From: Laburnicola sp. R22_1
Lineage: Eukaryota; Ascomycota; Dothideomycetes; Pleosporales; Didymosphaeriaceae
Assembly (NCBI GenBank): GCA_014281115.1
Contig: JACONQ010000004.1
Location: 1,922,001 to 1,986,000, forward strand
DNA length: 64,000 nucleotides
Reading direction: 5' to 3'
Shown: piece by piece, positions 35,119 to 45,842 of the stretch
Layout of the letters: each line of letters starts with the position of its first letter
Position numbering within the stretch: position 1 is the first letter of the stretch
Position numbers and translations under genes: made by a program
Notes under the pieces: model-generated
What the model was told of the DNA's origin: nothing
The model's database searches: none
Seen by the model: the letters and a program-made list of their open reading frames with translations, nothing else

Positions 35119-36352
35119 CTAGTCAGCCGTGGGGGAGACACCGTCTCCCGCACCACGCAGAGCAGCTAGAGCGCGCTCCAGCTCGTCCTCTGCAACCATG
35201 ACGGTGCCAGCGCGAGCTGTGCTGAGGTAGCTCATTTCGACTGCACTGCACAATTGGCCCGTAGTACCGCCAACAAGCCGGCCCGCCACGCCGCAAATAA
35301 TGCCGGTGCTCTCCGTGGGTAGCTCGCGAAGGTCCAGCGTTATGGGTATGAGGAAGTCATCTTTGGAGCCGAGCAAAATGTCTTGCGTAAAATTAGGCAA
35401 GAGCGTATGATCGAGTAGGAGCGACGCGGGCTCGGAGTCGGTCAGCGTCAGGGAGAGAAACTGGGGCTGCGGCGGTGAGATGAGGCACTTGACGAGGCCA
35501 AGGTGTAGCGCGTCATCCGCAACGTTTGTCATGCTGTTGCGATTTCGATTTTGGTTCATCCCATTCGTGCTATCCCTGCGGCCAGCACACTGGACTAGGC
35601 GTAAGCAGGAGTCGACCGTGGGAACAACGTTGCGACGTTTCAGCGTGGCGAAAGTACGGGTTTGTAGTTCCGATACCGTCGCCGGTGGCGGAGTGCCCGG
35701 GGGACGGACTTCGAAGGAGGGAGGCGAGGAGTGCTTGCGGCTATGATGGCTCAGGTTGACATAGGACGAAGTCTGATCCTCAAACTGGAATCCACGCTCT
35801 TCCAGTGCGTGTACGACCTTGGTTTTGTACCGGATTGGCACGAGTATGTAGTCGGAGAAGTATGTCGTGATGAAGAAGATGGAACTGGAGATGGTTAGAA
35901 CGAGCAAAGACAAGCACAATGACAACCTACATGCCAGCCAAAGCAAGCGGACTTGTTAGTTCTAGGACACGCTGGCCTGCATCGAGACCCTCGCCATCGA
36001 CTTGCATGACGACATAGTCTTCGGAGGTGATGGAGACCCTGTCTTTCGACGTGGCGTCGAGCAGATTGAGTGCAGGAAGAAAGAGCTGGTTTGCTAGTCT
36101 TCGGGAGCAGACCACAGAACATTCGATGGGCGTGATTGAGATGTTTACGAAGGGGTGTTCGTGCGGCCAGAACGGTGGTGGCTGCACGGCGCCGTTGCCG
36201 TTGCCATGGCCATGGCCATTGCCGTTGAAGGCCGGGCTGCCACTACGAGGCTCGGTTGGGAGTAAAAGCTGAAGTATACTCTGGAGGAAGGTCGAGTATA
36301 GTTGTAACGGAATGTGTATGAGGGCCAGTTGGGTATCCTTGAAAGTGAGCAT
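35119..36352 (-). CDS. CASTOR/GATS-like ACT-domain protein
   Basis: Two exons (36352-35931 and 35884-35119) give 395 aa. The 46-nt GT-AG intron rejoins LALAG with ISIFFITTYFSDYILVP, a highly conserved stretch in fungal members. N-terminal residues LIHIPLQLYSTFLQ, NISITPIECSVVCSR and DYVVMQVDGEGLDAGQRVL followed by that block are hallmarks of the ACT_7 domain of human CASTOR/GATS proteins, which sense arginine for TORC1. The second half has another ACT-like stretch (LGLVKCLISPPQPQFLSLTL, then IPITLDL and ICGVAGRLVGG). Fungal function is not established here; amino-acid sensing is inferred from the family. Probably cytosolic. Confidence 0.82.
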
Positions 36353-39300
36353 AATGTTAGTAGGGTCCGACTAGGCAGAAAGATTTGAGTTTGAGGGCGG
36401 ATACAAAAAGAGCCCTACGGAATGCCGCGCGGAACGACGACCAACCACAACCAGCAGGCACAAGGCACGAAAAGTCCAGGCTGTAATGCATTGAAGCACA
36501 TGACCCGTGTCACTATGAGAGAATACGCACTAGAAATTGTATGTCCGCACTCAGCAGGGTCATTGAAGACTCCATTAGATGCAGCACACGATAATAAGAA
36601 TAGTGCGGGCGATGTGGGAAACAGTACCTGCAGGCCTGGTCGATGCAGCGAATCCGGCTCCGACGAGGCTGGCTGCCGAGGGCAAAGGCGTGAGGGAACG
36701 CAGGAATAAGCAAGCGTATCTGGCTTTGCTGGCCCGAAGAAGCAATATGCTTCGGCCACCGTGGACCGTGGTGATAAGTAAGACGGCAAGGCAGCTCAGA
36801 ATGCGGGGAAATTGGCGCACAGGTGCAATGTTCTAGCGGTTGATATGCTCTGTCAAGATTTCGTTAGTGGAGTTGGGGATGCTGTTCCTTTGTACCGACC
36901 TTGTCCAACAGGCCAACGGTAGGTGCTGTTTTTGAAGTTCATCCCCAACAACGGGTGCGAGACTGTTCCTTTTTGGCAGAGGATGGGTGTAACGTCGAAG
37001 GGGGCGGACTGGAGTGACGGGCGCAGTTACACTTGGCTTTTAACAAAGTACCCTAGCGGCAAGCTTGGGGCGTGGAACAGAGTGCCACGACGATAGGTCG
37101 ACGGCGGGTTGGCCGCAGGAGCCGCCGAGATGGAGATTTTGGGGCCTGTTCACACGATGCAGACAACTCGGCTGTCGCTGTACTCTGGGTGGGCTAGGGT
37201 TGCAGCGTGCGGATGCAGGTCGGGATGCCGCAATTGGGCAGATGCGGCGGTGCTCGCGTAGGCGGGACCCTGCTGTAACTTGTCGCAGTGCTGCGCGTGC
37301 GTGGGGTGGCAATGTATACCTGTGCAGGAGTGGGCCAGGGCGAAGATGCGTGTGAAGAGCCGCTGCGCGTGCAGCGGGTGTGAAGCGGCAGAAGCAGGCG
37401 GCCAAGGTGGGCAGCGTACTGGAGGGATGCGCACTGGCGAGTAGGACGGAGGGCGGCTCTCTAGCGGTTTATCAAGAGACTCAGCATGCTAAGGGCGGAG
37501 CTAACCATCGTGAAGAGGCTCGGAGGGGTATGACTCGGAAAGACAGCGCCGGCAATTCGCCGTCATGATGGGACGCAACGCGATACGAGCAGCTGGCGGG
37601 GCCGAGGGGCACGCAGCGAACACGTAGGGCGAGGGATACGTGACCCATGGGTAGCAGGGGCAGTCTCTGTTCGTGAATGCATGCATCCTGTGCCTCCTAC
37701 TAGGCACTGTGTAGGTTGAGCTATCGCGTCAGAGCGCCCGTGCGTCGCCCGCTGCCTCGACATGATGTCTCGCAGCGCGGCGGCCGTGACTACGCCTTCT
37801 TCTCATAAAGCTTCTGCTCAAGGTTGACATCCCAAGGCGCGGCCTGTCTTCATGCTGTGCAACCAGCGTCAGCTTACCTCGCACCACAGCCCACGCTTCG
37901 CTCCACGCTTCGCTCCGTCTCGGTCCCCGCGTGCTTCACCAAGCCGCCACCCCACTGGACAAAACCCACGACGTACGTCAATTGCCCCAGACCGCCGCCA
38001 CTGTCACGCCTGCCCGCAGCACAGGAACCAGCCCGCCCTCTGCCAGCACTCTCGTCACGGCACGAGCTATGACGCCGGCGCCATCACCCCCTCCGCCCTC
38101 ATCCCCACACACCTTGGACCTGGACGCAGAGCAATCAATTAAGCCTTGCGCCTTGCGTGATGCACGCTTCGCAAGCACCGCAAGCACCGCGCTGAACAGC
38201 CCACCAACCAGCCGGTCCATCACCTCGTAGCCCTCGCCCCCCGCCCCCTGCCAACTCATCAGCACGTCTCCTCCCCTCCCAAGCGCGCCATACAATGCCT
38301 ATAGCACTCGGAACGAAGCCGCCAGCACGCACGCTGGTGCCCATCTCCGTTCCAACCCGCACGCCTGTCCTCTCGACGCTCCATACACCCACCCCTCCGG
38401 CGTCGCCATGGCACATCTAGCTGCCCGACACCTCTAGCTGCCCGACACCTCAGCGTCATCGTTTCATCACCTCTGCGCCATCGTTTCATCACCTCTGCGC
38501 AGAGTGCTGCTTCGTTTTCCTTCCGTCGTTTTCTTCTGTCATATCTTCCGTCCACTTGGCACCTTTGCTGCGGCCATATCTTCCATCCCGCTGGTACGAG
38601 GAGCTACTGCCGCTACGCGCAGATTGTGCTGCTCGATGCTGTGCGAGACAGTAGTCTGCAAGACACCAACGACGATGCCGCAAGGTTCTCAATGCCTCGC
38701 AGCCATGGCCTGTGCAACGCGTTGCCTAGCTGTCGGACCGCTGGGTGGCGTTTAATCGAGATGAATGGCGAGTGGCAGAATGTCTACCATTCAACATGGC
38801 ATTGGCTTGGGAAGACGAGCATACGTCGCCTAGCATGATGAGGTTCGGATCTGCGTCTAGAAGCGTGTTGCAACCGTCTTACTTTCGTGCGAGTATGGCT
38901 GGGTGAATCGTAAGCCCAATCTGCTCACCCAATACCTACCTTCCAAGGTACTCCCACCCTGCATCTGCAGCCAGCCAGGTAGCCGTTCTCACTCGGACCG
39001 CTTGACACAGCATCCGTCGGCGCTACATTTGACTTTCACTTGCCGACTCTCCAAAGATGGATTCAGCCTGCATGCATTGATGCGTTCTGGCGGGATTAAC
39101 TCGTGGGGACCCTCGATATCTGTGACGCGTTGATTGGTCGATGACCGATTTTTGAGAGCGAGGGTGAGGAAGCGGAGAGACACTCGTGCCTATCAAACCT
39201 TCAAGCGAGAGTAGTGAGTTGTGGCAATGCAGCTCGACACATAGCACGTATGCAAACCCAAGCATTCATAGAACCCATGATGCATATCGAAAAATATTCC

Positions 39301-39492
39301 TCTCTAGCTACAGCTAGACCCCCATTCTTATGCACCTTCCTCGAGCCAAACACGCAGCATAACTTTTCGCACCATGCTCCCAGCAAGACTCCGTTGAACG
39401 CCCTTGGTATAGTATCATGAATTCACACACATGCCCATATCTCCCGCACCTCACTTCGCCGCGACCTTATTCTCTACACACACAATTAGCCC
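36353..39492. other. Three-kilobase gene-free region
   Basis: No coding gene supported on either strand. Open frames here (for example 36415-36789 minus and 37040-37405 minus) lack motifs and look like chance frames in GC-rich DNA. Includes short tandem duplications listed separately. The part next to 36353 is the promoter of the ACT-domain gene; that next to 39492 is the 3' flank of NOP10. Confidence 0.5.
38417..38497. repeat. Two adjacent tandem duplications (17 bp x2, 22 bp x2)
   Basis: ctagctgcccgacacct is repeated exactly at 38417-38433 and 38434-38450. Three bases later a 22-bp unit beginning cgtcatcgtttcatcacc is repeated at 38454-38475 and 38476-38497 with a single difference. They look like recent slippage products. 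Confidence 0.85.
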
Positions 39493-39837
39493 TCATTCAT
39501 CCTTCTCTCCAGGGACGCACATACTCGCACTCGCCTGAAACGGCAACAAATCATGCCTCTTCTTAATCGTCACGCGGTGCCTAAAACCCCTCATCCGTCA
39601 GCCATCTTCCTTCTTTCCCAACATCATCCCGCCCGCCCGCCTGCGTGCGCTCAAAACTTTTTTTTCTTGCTCGCGCAAGGGACGGGAGGGAGCGGGAGAG
39701 GGAGAAACGCACCTCGAATAGGTATCATCGGGGGAAAAGCGCGCTGGGTGCGCTGAGTCGGTCATGCGGCCATCCACGATCTTTTTCAGGGTGTAGATGC
39801 GCTTGCCCGAGGCGTCGAGCGTGTACATGAGATGCAT
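39493..39837 (-). CDS. NOP10: H/ACA ribonucleoprotein subunit Nop10
   Basis: Two exons (39837-39713 and 39580-39493) give 70 aa, close to the usual 60-65 residues. The protein begins [19 protein letters not shown], continues with [15 protein letters not shown], and after the 132-nt intron reads [15 protein letters not shown]. This is the Nop10 pattern: small zinc-ribbon-derived fold, [15 protein letters not shown], then the basic helix. Nop10 works with Cbf5/dyskerin, Nhp2 and Gar1 in pseudouridylation of rRNA and in telomerase RNP in some organisms; it acts in the nucleolus. A splice-acceptor-like cccacag directly precedes the ATG, so a 5' leader intron is likely. It is divergent from LCL2, with a transposon between them. 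Confidence 0.93.
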
Positions 39838-40056
39838 TCTGTGGGGATGGGTTAGTGGGGTTGTCCTGGATTTTCTGAGCGGAATGGAGGCAGATAAGCT
39901 TACTTGGGGGATTAAGTGGGTGAGTATGTGGGGAGGTTGTGTGCTGCGATGGTGAGGGGAGTGTGTATGTGTTCGAACTTCTTCGGCGGTCCGCAAAAAT
40001 CCACGCCACGGCACGAATCTTGGCGCGCCTCGGGACAGGACGTCGGAACCTCTCTA

Positions 40057-40104
40057 CCCTGCCGAGACAGTCAGTGCGCAGAGACACTAACGCGCACCCC
40101 AACA
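40057..40104. repeat. Left terminal inverted repeat, Fot1-like element 1
   Basis: 48 bp, exact reverse complement of 42131-42178. Confidence 0.95.
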
Positions 40105-40145
40105 GATGTAGGACTTCAATTTTGACGCGCCGCATCTCCACCAAT

Positions 40146-42017
40146 ATGGATCCGATTGAGGCTGCAATTATCGCTATCGACTCACGAAACCCTGGGGAAA
40201 CTTTCTTGTATTAAGAAGTTGCAAAAGAATTTGGTGTTGTGCGGTTAACGTTGACGCGCCGGCATAGACGCGTTATACAGGCGCGTACACAGCCAGTACA
40301 GACTCGCCAAAATCTCAACTAATAATAAGAATCTGAGCTCCTGCAGTATATACAGCGTCTTACTTAGAGAGGTCTACCTCCTACGCGTTAGATGATCTAG
40401 AACTTTGCATCAATTATGGCTAAAAAGGACGTCTCTATACGATGGGTTGATCGCTTTGTTGGGCGCCACCGCGACTCCTTAGTCTCACGATGGACGACTA
40501 GGCTTGACAGCAATCGCCACAAAGCTAATTTAGGGGCAAAATATAACCTCTACTTTGAGCTTCTATATGAGAAAATCACGAAGTATGGCGTAGAGCCTCA
40601 GCATACGTACAATATGGACGAGAAAGGCTTCCTACTTGGCATCACTGGCAGGTCAAAAAGGATCTTTGATAGGCCTCTATATGAGAGTCGCCAAGTGAGG
40701 CAATCTATCCAGGACGGCAGCTGTGAGTGGTTCTCGCTCATCGCATGTATATGCGCCGACGGATCTGCTGTTGATCTATCACTAATCTATTAATCTGACG
40801 CCGGGAGCCTACAATCAAGCTGGGTAGAAGAAATTAATATCTCTTATACGGCATTTATCACCTTATTAACCTCTGGATGGTCAAATAATGAGATAGGGCT
40901 TCAATGGCTCAAACAGGTGTTTGATCGCTGTACAAAGGAGAAGGCTTGACAGCAGTGGCGACTCCTAGTCCTTAATGGGGATGGATCTCACGTTACTATG
41001 GATTTTATCGACTACTGCAATTAGAATAAGATCATCCTTGCGATATTTCCCCCTCATGCGACTTATACGCTGCAGCCTCTTAACGTCTGCGTGTTTAAGT
41101 CTCTCTCCACTGCCTACTCTAACGAGCTCTCTGCGTATCTCTATAAGAGCTAAGGACTATTAACAATCGCTAAAAGAGACTTCTTTACACTCTTCTAGAA
41201 GGCCTGGACGGTGTTAGTTACGCCGCAATTAATCACTAAAGCTTTTAAGTGTACAGGTATCTCGCCACCAGATCCCACGCCTATCCTCAAAAGGTTTAAC
41301 AAAGAGACTCCGCTAGAGCCAGAATCACCAGTAAGCTCTACCTTAATACTTAGCGCGTCAGATTGGCGCAAAATAGAGCGTCTTGTACGCTCAACTGTTA
41401 AAGATCAGGCCTCTAGGGAGTTAAAAAAGCTCAGTTAGACAATACACTCAATCTCTATACAAAAGCAACTCCTAGAGCATGAAAATAAGGGCCTCCAAGA
41501 AGCTCTTACAAACAAGAAACGGCGTCAAACCAAAGGGAAGACTCTGCCCTTAGAGCAACCTAAGGAGTGGCATAGAGGAGCAGTTTTCTGGTCACCTGCC
41601 CGCGTACAGAGGGCGCGTGAGTCTCTTAGCCAACAGGAGACTGAAAAACAACAGTTACAACTCCAAAAGGCTTAGCAGCAAGAGATTTGTATAGCTAATA
41701 AACAGCTCAAAGCTCGTTTACAATAGGAGAAGCGCGTTGCGCGGGCAGCAGCCAGAGATGCGCGCGCTAAGGAGAGAGCTGAGCAGGCTGCTGAGCGACG
41801 CCTCAATCAACAGGCTCGTAGGGCCAATCAACAACTTCAAAATCGCATCAAATTAGCCAAAAAGGGTAACAAAAAGGCTTCAAAGTCTACTGTTCTACCT
41901 ATTAAGAAGAAAAAATCTGCGCTGGCACCTGTACGCGTTAATGCGGCGGCATCTGCGCCGTCAACGCCAGCGTCGCGCAGTGGCCGAATAATCAGAACAC
42001 CAAGCAGATATCTATAA
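40146..42017 (+). pseudogene. Fot1/pogo-type transposase with multiple nonsense codons
   Basis: From the ATG at 40146 to the TAA at 42015-42017 the frame is kept for 624 codons without a net indel, but it is interrupted by many TAG, TAA and TGA codons. DDE landmarks are readable: YNMDEKGFLLGI (first acidic residue), then NGDGSHVTMDFI, where relatives have DGHGSH, and LQPLNVCVFKSL, where LQPLDV is usual; D-to-N here is a C-to-T product on the other strand. The C-terminal region has the shared SASDWRKIERL and GAVFWSPARV blocks and a basic coiled tail. No active enzyme can be made. Confidence 0.9.
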
Positions 42018-42130
42018 TTTGACTAGCTAGCAATCATCTACAGCTCTATAAGATCTCAACTCTAGAAAATCTCGCGATAAAAGCTTTTGTATAGAGCTCT
42101 ACAGCCTCATGTTGCTGGCTGAGGTGCTGG

Positions 42131-42178
42131 TGTTGGGGTGCGCGTTAGTGTCTCTGCGCACTGACTGTCTCGGCAGGG
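42131..42178. repeat. Right terminal inverted repeat, Fot1-like element 1
   Basis: 48 bp, exact reverse complement of 40057-40104; followed by the TA duplication at 42179-42180 and, 100 bp later, the LCL2 start codon. Confidence 0.95.
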
Positions 42179-42279
42179 TAGCCCTGCACGTGACACATCT
42201 TCCACGACAGCATCATCTACCTTCTACATATCTTCTCTTCAACGCCACGCCACGCAGCCCCGCACACGCCCACGCAACC

Positions 42280-42741
42280 ATGAAACTCCTCCCACCCCTA
42301 AGCTTCTTCATCCTCACCGCCCACGCCCAATTCGGCTTCTTCGACCAAATGTTCGGAAACCAGCAGCAACAACAGCAGCAGCAGCAGGCGCAAAACGTCC
42401 GCAGCGACGCAGAGTGGTATCAGAGACAGTACGAGAACGGTATGTCGTCCCCCCCATCCCTCTCTTCTCCCCACTCATATACCCATCCTCCCTCTCTCCT
42501 CCCTGCCCCTCCCGACCTCATTGCCAAACACACCTAACACCCACCAGCGCACTGCGACAAATACCTCTGCCCGGGCACCCTCTCATGCGTGCACTTCCCG
42601 CACCACTGCCCCTGCGCATGGGGCGCCACAGAAGATAAAGTCGAGCTGGGGGAGGGCATCGCCGTGTGTGCGAGTAAAGGTGGGTATGCGGAGGGGGAGA
42701 CGCTGAAGAAGATTGAGTTGGCGAGGAAAGGGCTGCTTTGA
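42280..42741 (+). CDS. LCL2: LCL2 family secretory/ER protein (long chronological lifespan protein 2)
   Basis: Two exons (42280-42439 and 42548-42741) give 117 aa. A signal peptide ([14 protein letters not shown]) is followed by [10 protein letters not shown], a Gln run, then [20 protein letters not shown] and CPCAW, ending VELARKGLL. This matches the conserved LCL2 pattern along its full length, including the six-cysteine core and the last seven residues. Yeast LCL2 is linked to chronological lifespan and ER-associated degradation; biochemical function is unclear. The protein probably acts in the ER lumen or is secreted. Its promoter is cut by a transposon 100 bp upstream, so expression may be altered. 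Confidence 0.93.
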
Positions 42742-43142
42742 GGAGGGTCAGGGAGGAGGCGTACAAGGGTGGGCGTTTGGGGTGCTATGCCTTGGGATAC
42801 AAGGAGGGACGTGGGTTGTTGGCGTTTTTTGGTGTATGGAGAGGGTGGGATGGGATGTGCGTGTGCGTGTGGCGGACGGGCAATGGGTTGGTTGTCCAAT
42901 TGGCAAGACTCAAGGGATGGGTTGGACTTGGGGGTATGCATGCATGGATAGGAGGAGTTTGGCTTTGGCCTGGTTTGCCTGGTTTGGTTGGTGCATGAGT
43001 ATCATGATTTGAATGGGAATGGGAGAAGTTTCATTACGGTCGTCAGATCGTATAATAACACACACGCGCGCGTAACCGCAGCCCAGCAGCTTCAATCCAA
43101 CCCCTCAAACGCCGCACCCGCAGAACGAGAACCCGCACACCA

Positions 43143-45842
43143 TCACCCCCTCTGCACATACTTGTACCGATACCCCTGCTTCTCCCCCACCCCCGCAACA
43201 CCCACCTCTTGCCTCCCCCACTCCCTCATCAACACCTTGCCCATAAACTCCCTCTCATCCCTAATCATCTCCGCCCACTGGCCATCCCTCACCCCCACCA
43301 CCGTCTTCGCGCGCTCCTTCACCGTCCTACTCAGCAAAGCCGCCAGCCGCTCATCCATCGCCTTGTTAATCGCGTGGAAGTCTTGCTCGCGAGTTTCTGC
43401 GTCCGCCTTGAGCGTCTCGTTTTCTCGGCAGAGGGCGTCTAGTTGTGCTCGGAGGTCGGCGATGGTTTCGTCATGGGTGGTAGTTTCGAGGGCTCGGAGG
43501 CGCGTGGTTTCCTTGCGGAGGGATGTAGTTTCTGATTTGAGCTTTTTCAGCGTGGAAGCCTGGGTGCGGACGAGGAGGCGGAGGTTTTCGATTTCGGCGT
43601 CTTTGGGGTCGGTGTGTATCGAGGATAGCATGGAGCTCTCTTCGGAGGGTTCATCGTCGGTGGCGGCTTTTTGGGCCGTCTCAGCGCGGAGCTGGTCTAG
43701 CTCGCGGGATACCTTCTTGAGTTCCTTGGCTGCTTTTTTCTTCTCACTGCGTTCCTGCTCGAGGAGAGAACCTGCTTTGCGGATCGCGTCTTCGGCTTTG
43801 TCGCGCACGGCTTCCATTTGCGTCTCGTGGTCGTCCTTCAATTCGTGGTGCTCGGTCTGTAGCTCCTTGAATCTGGCTTCTAGTTCGGCTTTGGAATCTT
43901 TCAGCTTGCCGAGCCTCTTCTCTACGTCGGCGACGCGGCGATCCGCTTCAGCGCGCGCACCCTGAAGCCGTTCATTCGCATCTTCGAGTAGGCCCTCGAA
44001 TTGCTCGGCGTCCGTTCTAGCTTTGGCGCTGCTGCGATGGGCTTCGGCAAGCTGTTGGCGAAGTGTGGATACGGTGGTTTCGAGGCCTTCGATGCGCCCT
44101 TGCGCAGTGTTCAGCCGCTGCTCGATCTGCTCTTGTTCTTCGAAGTGTTTCAACACTTCTTGGTTCTTCGTCGTGATATCGTCGCGGGCCGAGTCGAGCT
44201 GGGTTTGGAGAGACTGAAGTCGCGACTCTAGCTGGGCATTTTGCACACGAATCTGCTCGTTCGCTGTTTCGCTATTTCGAGCATGCTCGACTTCTAACCG
44301 CAAGGACGAGAGCTGCGACTCTAATTCCGACTTGATCTGAAGCTGCTGGTCCATGTTGGCTACCTCCGCTTGGGTGGAGGAGAGCTGTGATTGAAGAGAG
44401 TTGACCAGAGACTCAAGCTCCAGTGTGCGGGTCTTTTGGACTTGGTTGGCTGTTTGAGCGGTTGCGTGAAGCGCATCGATGGTACGAACCTCTTCCCGAG
44501 CGGATCGAGCGTCGGATGTCGCTTTCTCGAGGTCGGCTTGGAGCGCGTTTGCGCGCGCCTGTACAGTAACCAGACGTCGCTGCAGCTCATCTTGCTCTTT
44601 GGAAGAGTCCTGCTCGTGTTGTTGTTTCTCTGCAGGCTTCGCGTTTTTCATGCCCTGCAGCTCCTGTTGATGCGATTCGCGGAGTCGGCTCATTTCGATC
44701 TTCACCTGCTCAAGAAGTTCACCTCTGGCGGCCAGGTCTTCGTCAACGCTGCGCTTGGCCTGTTCCAATTGGCTCAATTGTCGCTCGAAGTCTAACCGTT
44801 GGCTTTGTAGCCTAGCAAGGTTTTGCAGACGCAGTTCCTCGCCGAATTCTTGCATGCGCGCATTGAGCTCTTCCTCCTGCGCCTTCAACTGGCTATCAAC
44901 CGAGGCGCGGGACGCTTCGAGGTCCCGTTTGTGGCGATCATTGTCTTCTCGCAATTTACCGATCTGCTCCTTCTGCTTGTAGGTCTCGGAGCGCGCGGTG
45001 TCGAGGTCGGAGCGAGTGTACGACAACAGGGTCTCGAGCTCGGTGATGCGCGCTTTGAAAACCTGCTCCTGCTCTCGCAGACGTGATTGTAGTTCCGCGG
45101 CATGGCGATGCTGCGTTTCCCGTGCGACTTCGGCGATGTGTTCTGGCGGGTGGTGGATGACGGTCTCCTGTGTCGGCTTTCGCGGCGTGTCATAGTCTTC
45201 GACGGTGGGTTGTAGCGAGCGCGCTCTCGCAGGCGATGGGCTGGGAACCTGGAGCATATTCTGTTTGGGGATCCGGAGCGGCGTGGACGTGAGGACGTGC
45301 TCCCCGAGATCTGTGTCTGGGAGCGCGCTGAGGTAGCTTCTGACCTTCTCGTCGTTCTCCATGGACGCTTCCGACGGCACTTTGCTGCTGGAGCGGCTCT
45401 TGGCTGTGCCGTGGACGCGCATCGTGGGCGAAGCTGAGTTCACTTCCGCATCGGCTTCCTCAACGACAACCCTGTCGCCGTCCTCTGTCGTCTCTTGCGT
45501 GTCGTCCGCCTCCATCCTAGCATCGCCGCGCACCTCGGCAATCTTCGTGGTAGTCTCTTTGCGCGAGCGAATCTGCTGCGCCAGCGGAAGGTCAGCCGTC
45601 ATCCAATAAGTCATATTCACTGTGAAGTCGTCGGGGCCTTCGATGTCGCTGGTCTCGACCACGTCCACCTTGGGCTTGTGCTTGTCATCCAGCTCAGTGG
45701 ATTCAAACGTCGAGTTGAGGCCCAACGCGTCCAGGTCCATCTCATACTGCGAGCCGTCTTCGGACGTGTCGCGGCGCGGGCTGCGCTGCGGGGAGCGCCG
45801 CCGTGTAGGACTGGCCGTGTAGGAAGAATGTGTGCGCGCCAT
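43143..45842 (-). CDS. Long coiled-coil protein, possibly cytoskeletal or spindle-pole related
   Basis: Single exon, 899 aa, from the ATG at 45842 (MARTHSSYTASPTRRRSPQR). The frame extends upstream without a better start. The first 280 residues are Ser/Pro/Arg-rich with probable proline-directed phosphorylation sites (SPTR, SPQR, TSTPLR, PSPSPARAR) and one conserved-looking piece, DFTVNMTYWMTADLPLAQQI. From about residue 290 to 850 it is an almost continuous heptad-rich coiled coil (Glu, Gln, Leu, Arg). The end is a short globular-looking stretch with GQWAEMIRDEREFMGKVLM. The shape suits a structural organiser such as a spindle-pole, septal or nuclear-envelope protein, but I cannot assign a family. 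Some similarity to SMC or myosin tails is only compositional. Confidence 0.75.
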   Translation of the reverse strand: MARTHSSYTASPTRRRSPQRSPRRDTSEDGSQYEMDLDALGLNSTFESTELDDKHKPKVDVVETSDIEGPDDFTVNMTYWMTADLPLAQQIRSRKETTTKIAEVRGDARMEADDTQETTEDGDRVVVEEADAEVNSASPTMRVHGTAKSRSSSKVPSEASMENDEKVRSYLSALPDTDLGEHVLTSTPLRIPKQNMLQVPSPSPARARSLQPTVEDYDTPRKPTQETVIHHPPEHIAEVARETQHRHAAELQSRLREQEQVFKARITELETLLSYTRSDLDTARSETYKQKEQIGKLREDNDRHKRDLEASRASVDSQLKAQEEELNARMQEFGEELRLQNLARLQSQRLDFERQLSQLEQAKRSVDEDLAARGELLEQVKIEMSRLRESHQQELQGMKNAKPAEKQQHEQDSSKEQDELQRRLVTVQARANALQADLEKATSDARSAREEVRTIDALHATAQTANQVQKTRTLELESLVNSLQSQLSSTQAEVANMDQQLQIKSELESQLSSLRLEVEHARNSETANEQIRVQNAQLESRLQSLQTQLDSARDDITTKNQEVLKHFEEQEQIEQRLNTAQGRIEGLETTVSTLRQQLAEAHRSSAKARTDAEQFEGLLEDANERLQGARAEADRRVADVEKRLGKLKDSKAELEARFKELQTEHHELKDDHETQMEAVRDKAEDAIRKAGSLLEQERSEKKKAAKELKKVSRELDQLRAETAQKAATDDEPSEESSMLSSIHTDPKDAEIENLRLLVRTQASTLKKLKSETTSLRKETTRLRALETTTHDETIADLRAQLDALCRENETLKADAETREQDFHAINKAMDERLAALLSRTVKERAKTVVGVRDGQWAEMIRDEREFMGKVLMREWGRQEVGVAGVGEKQGYRYKYVQRG

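Larger units (their letters stand above)
40057..42178 (+). mobile_element. Fot1/pogo-like (Tc1-mariner superfamily) DNA transposon, RIP-inactivated
   Basis: 2122-bp element bounded by perfect 48-bp terminal inverted repeats (40057-40104 and 42131-42178; outer bases CCCTGCCGAGACAG). It is flanked on both sides by TA (40055-40056 and 42179-42180), the target duplication of this superfamily. It encodes one broken transposase on the plus strand, described separately. Only the interior, not the ends, shows RIP-type stops. Confidence 0.95.
39838..42279. promoter_or_regulatory. NOP10/LCL2 divergent promoter interrupted by a transposon
   Basis: Without the insertion at 40057-42178 the two start codons would be only about 320 bp apart, a typical compact divergent fungal promoter. 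The insertion leaves about 220 bp next to NOP10 and about 100 bp next to LCL2. Confidence 0.7.

Noticed and set aside
36415..36789. 124-codon minus-strand frame upstream of the ACT-domain gene
   Set aside because: No recognisable domain; lies in the promoter region of the ACT gene.
42988..43965. 325-codon plus-strand frame opposite the coiled-coil gene
   Set aside because: Ser/Arg-rich shadow of the real minus-strand heptad coding; no domain.
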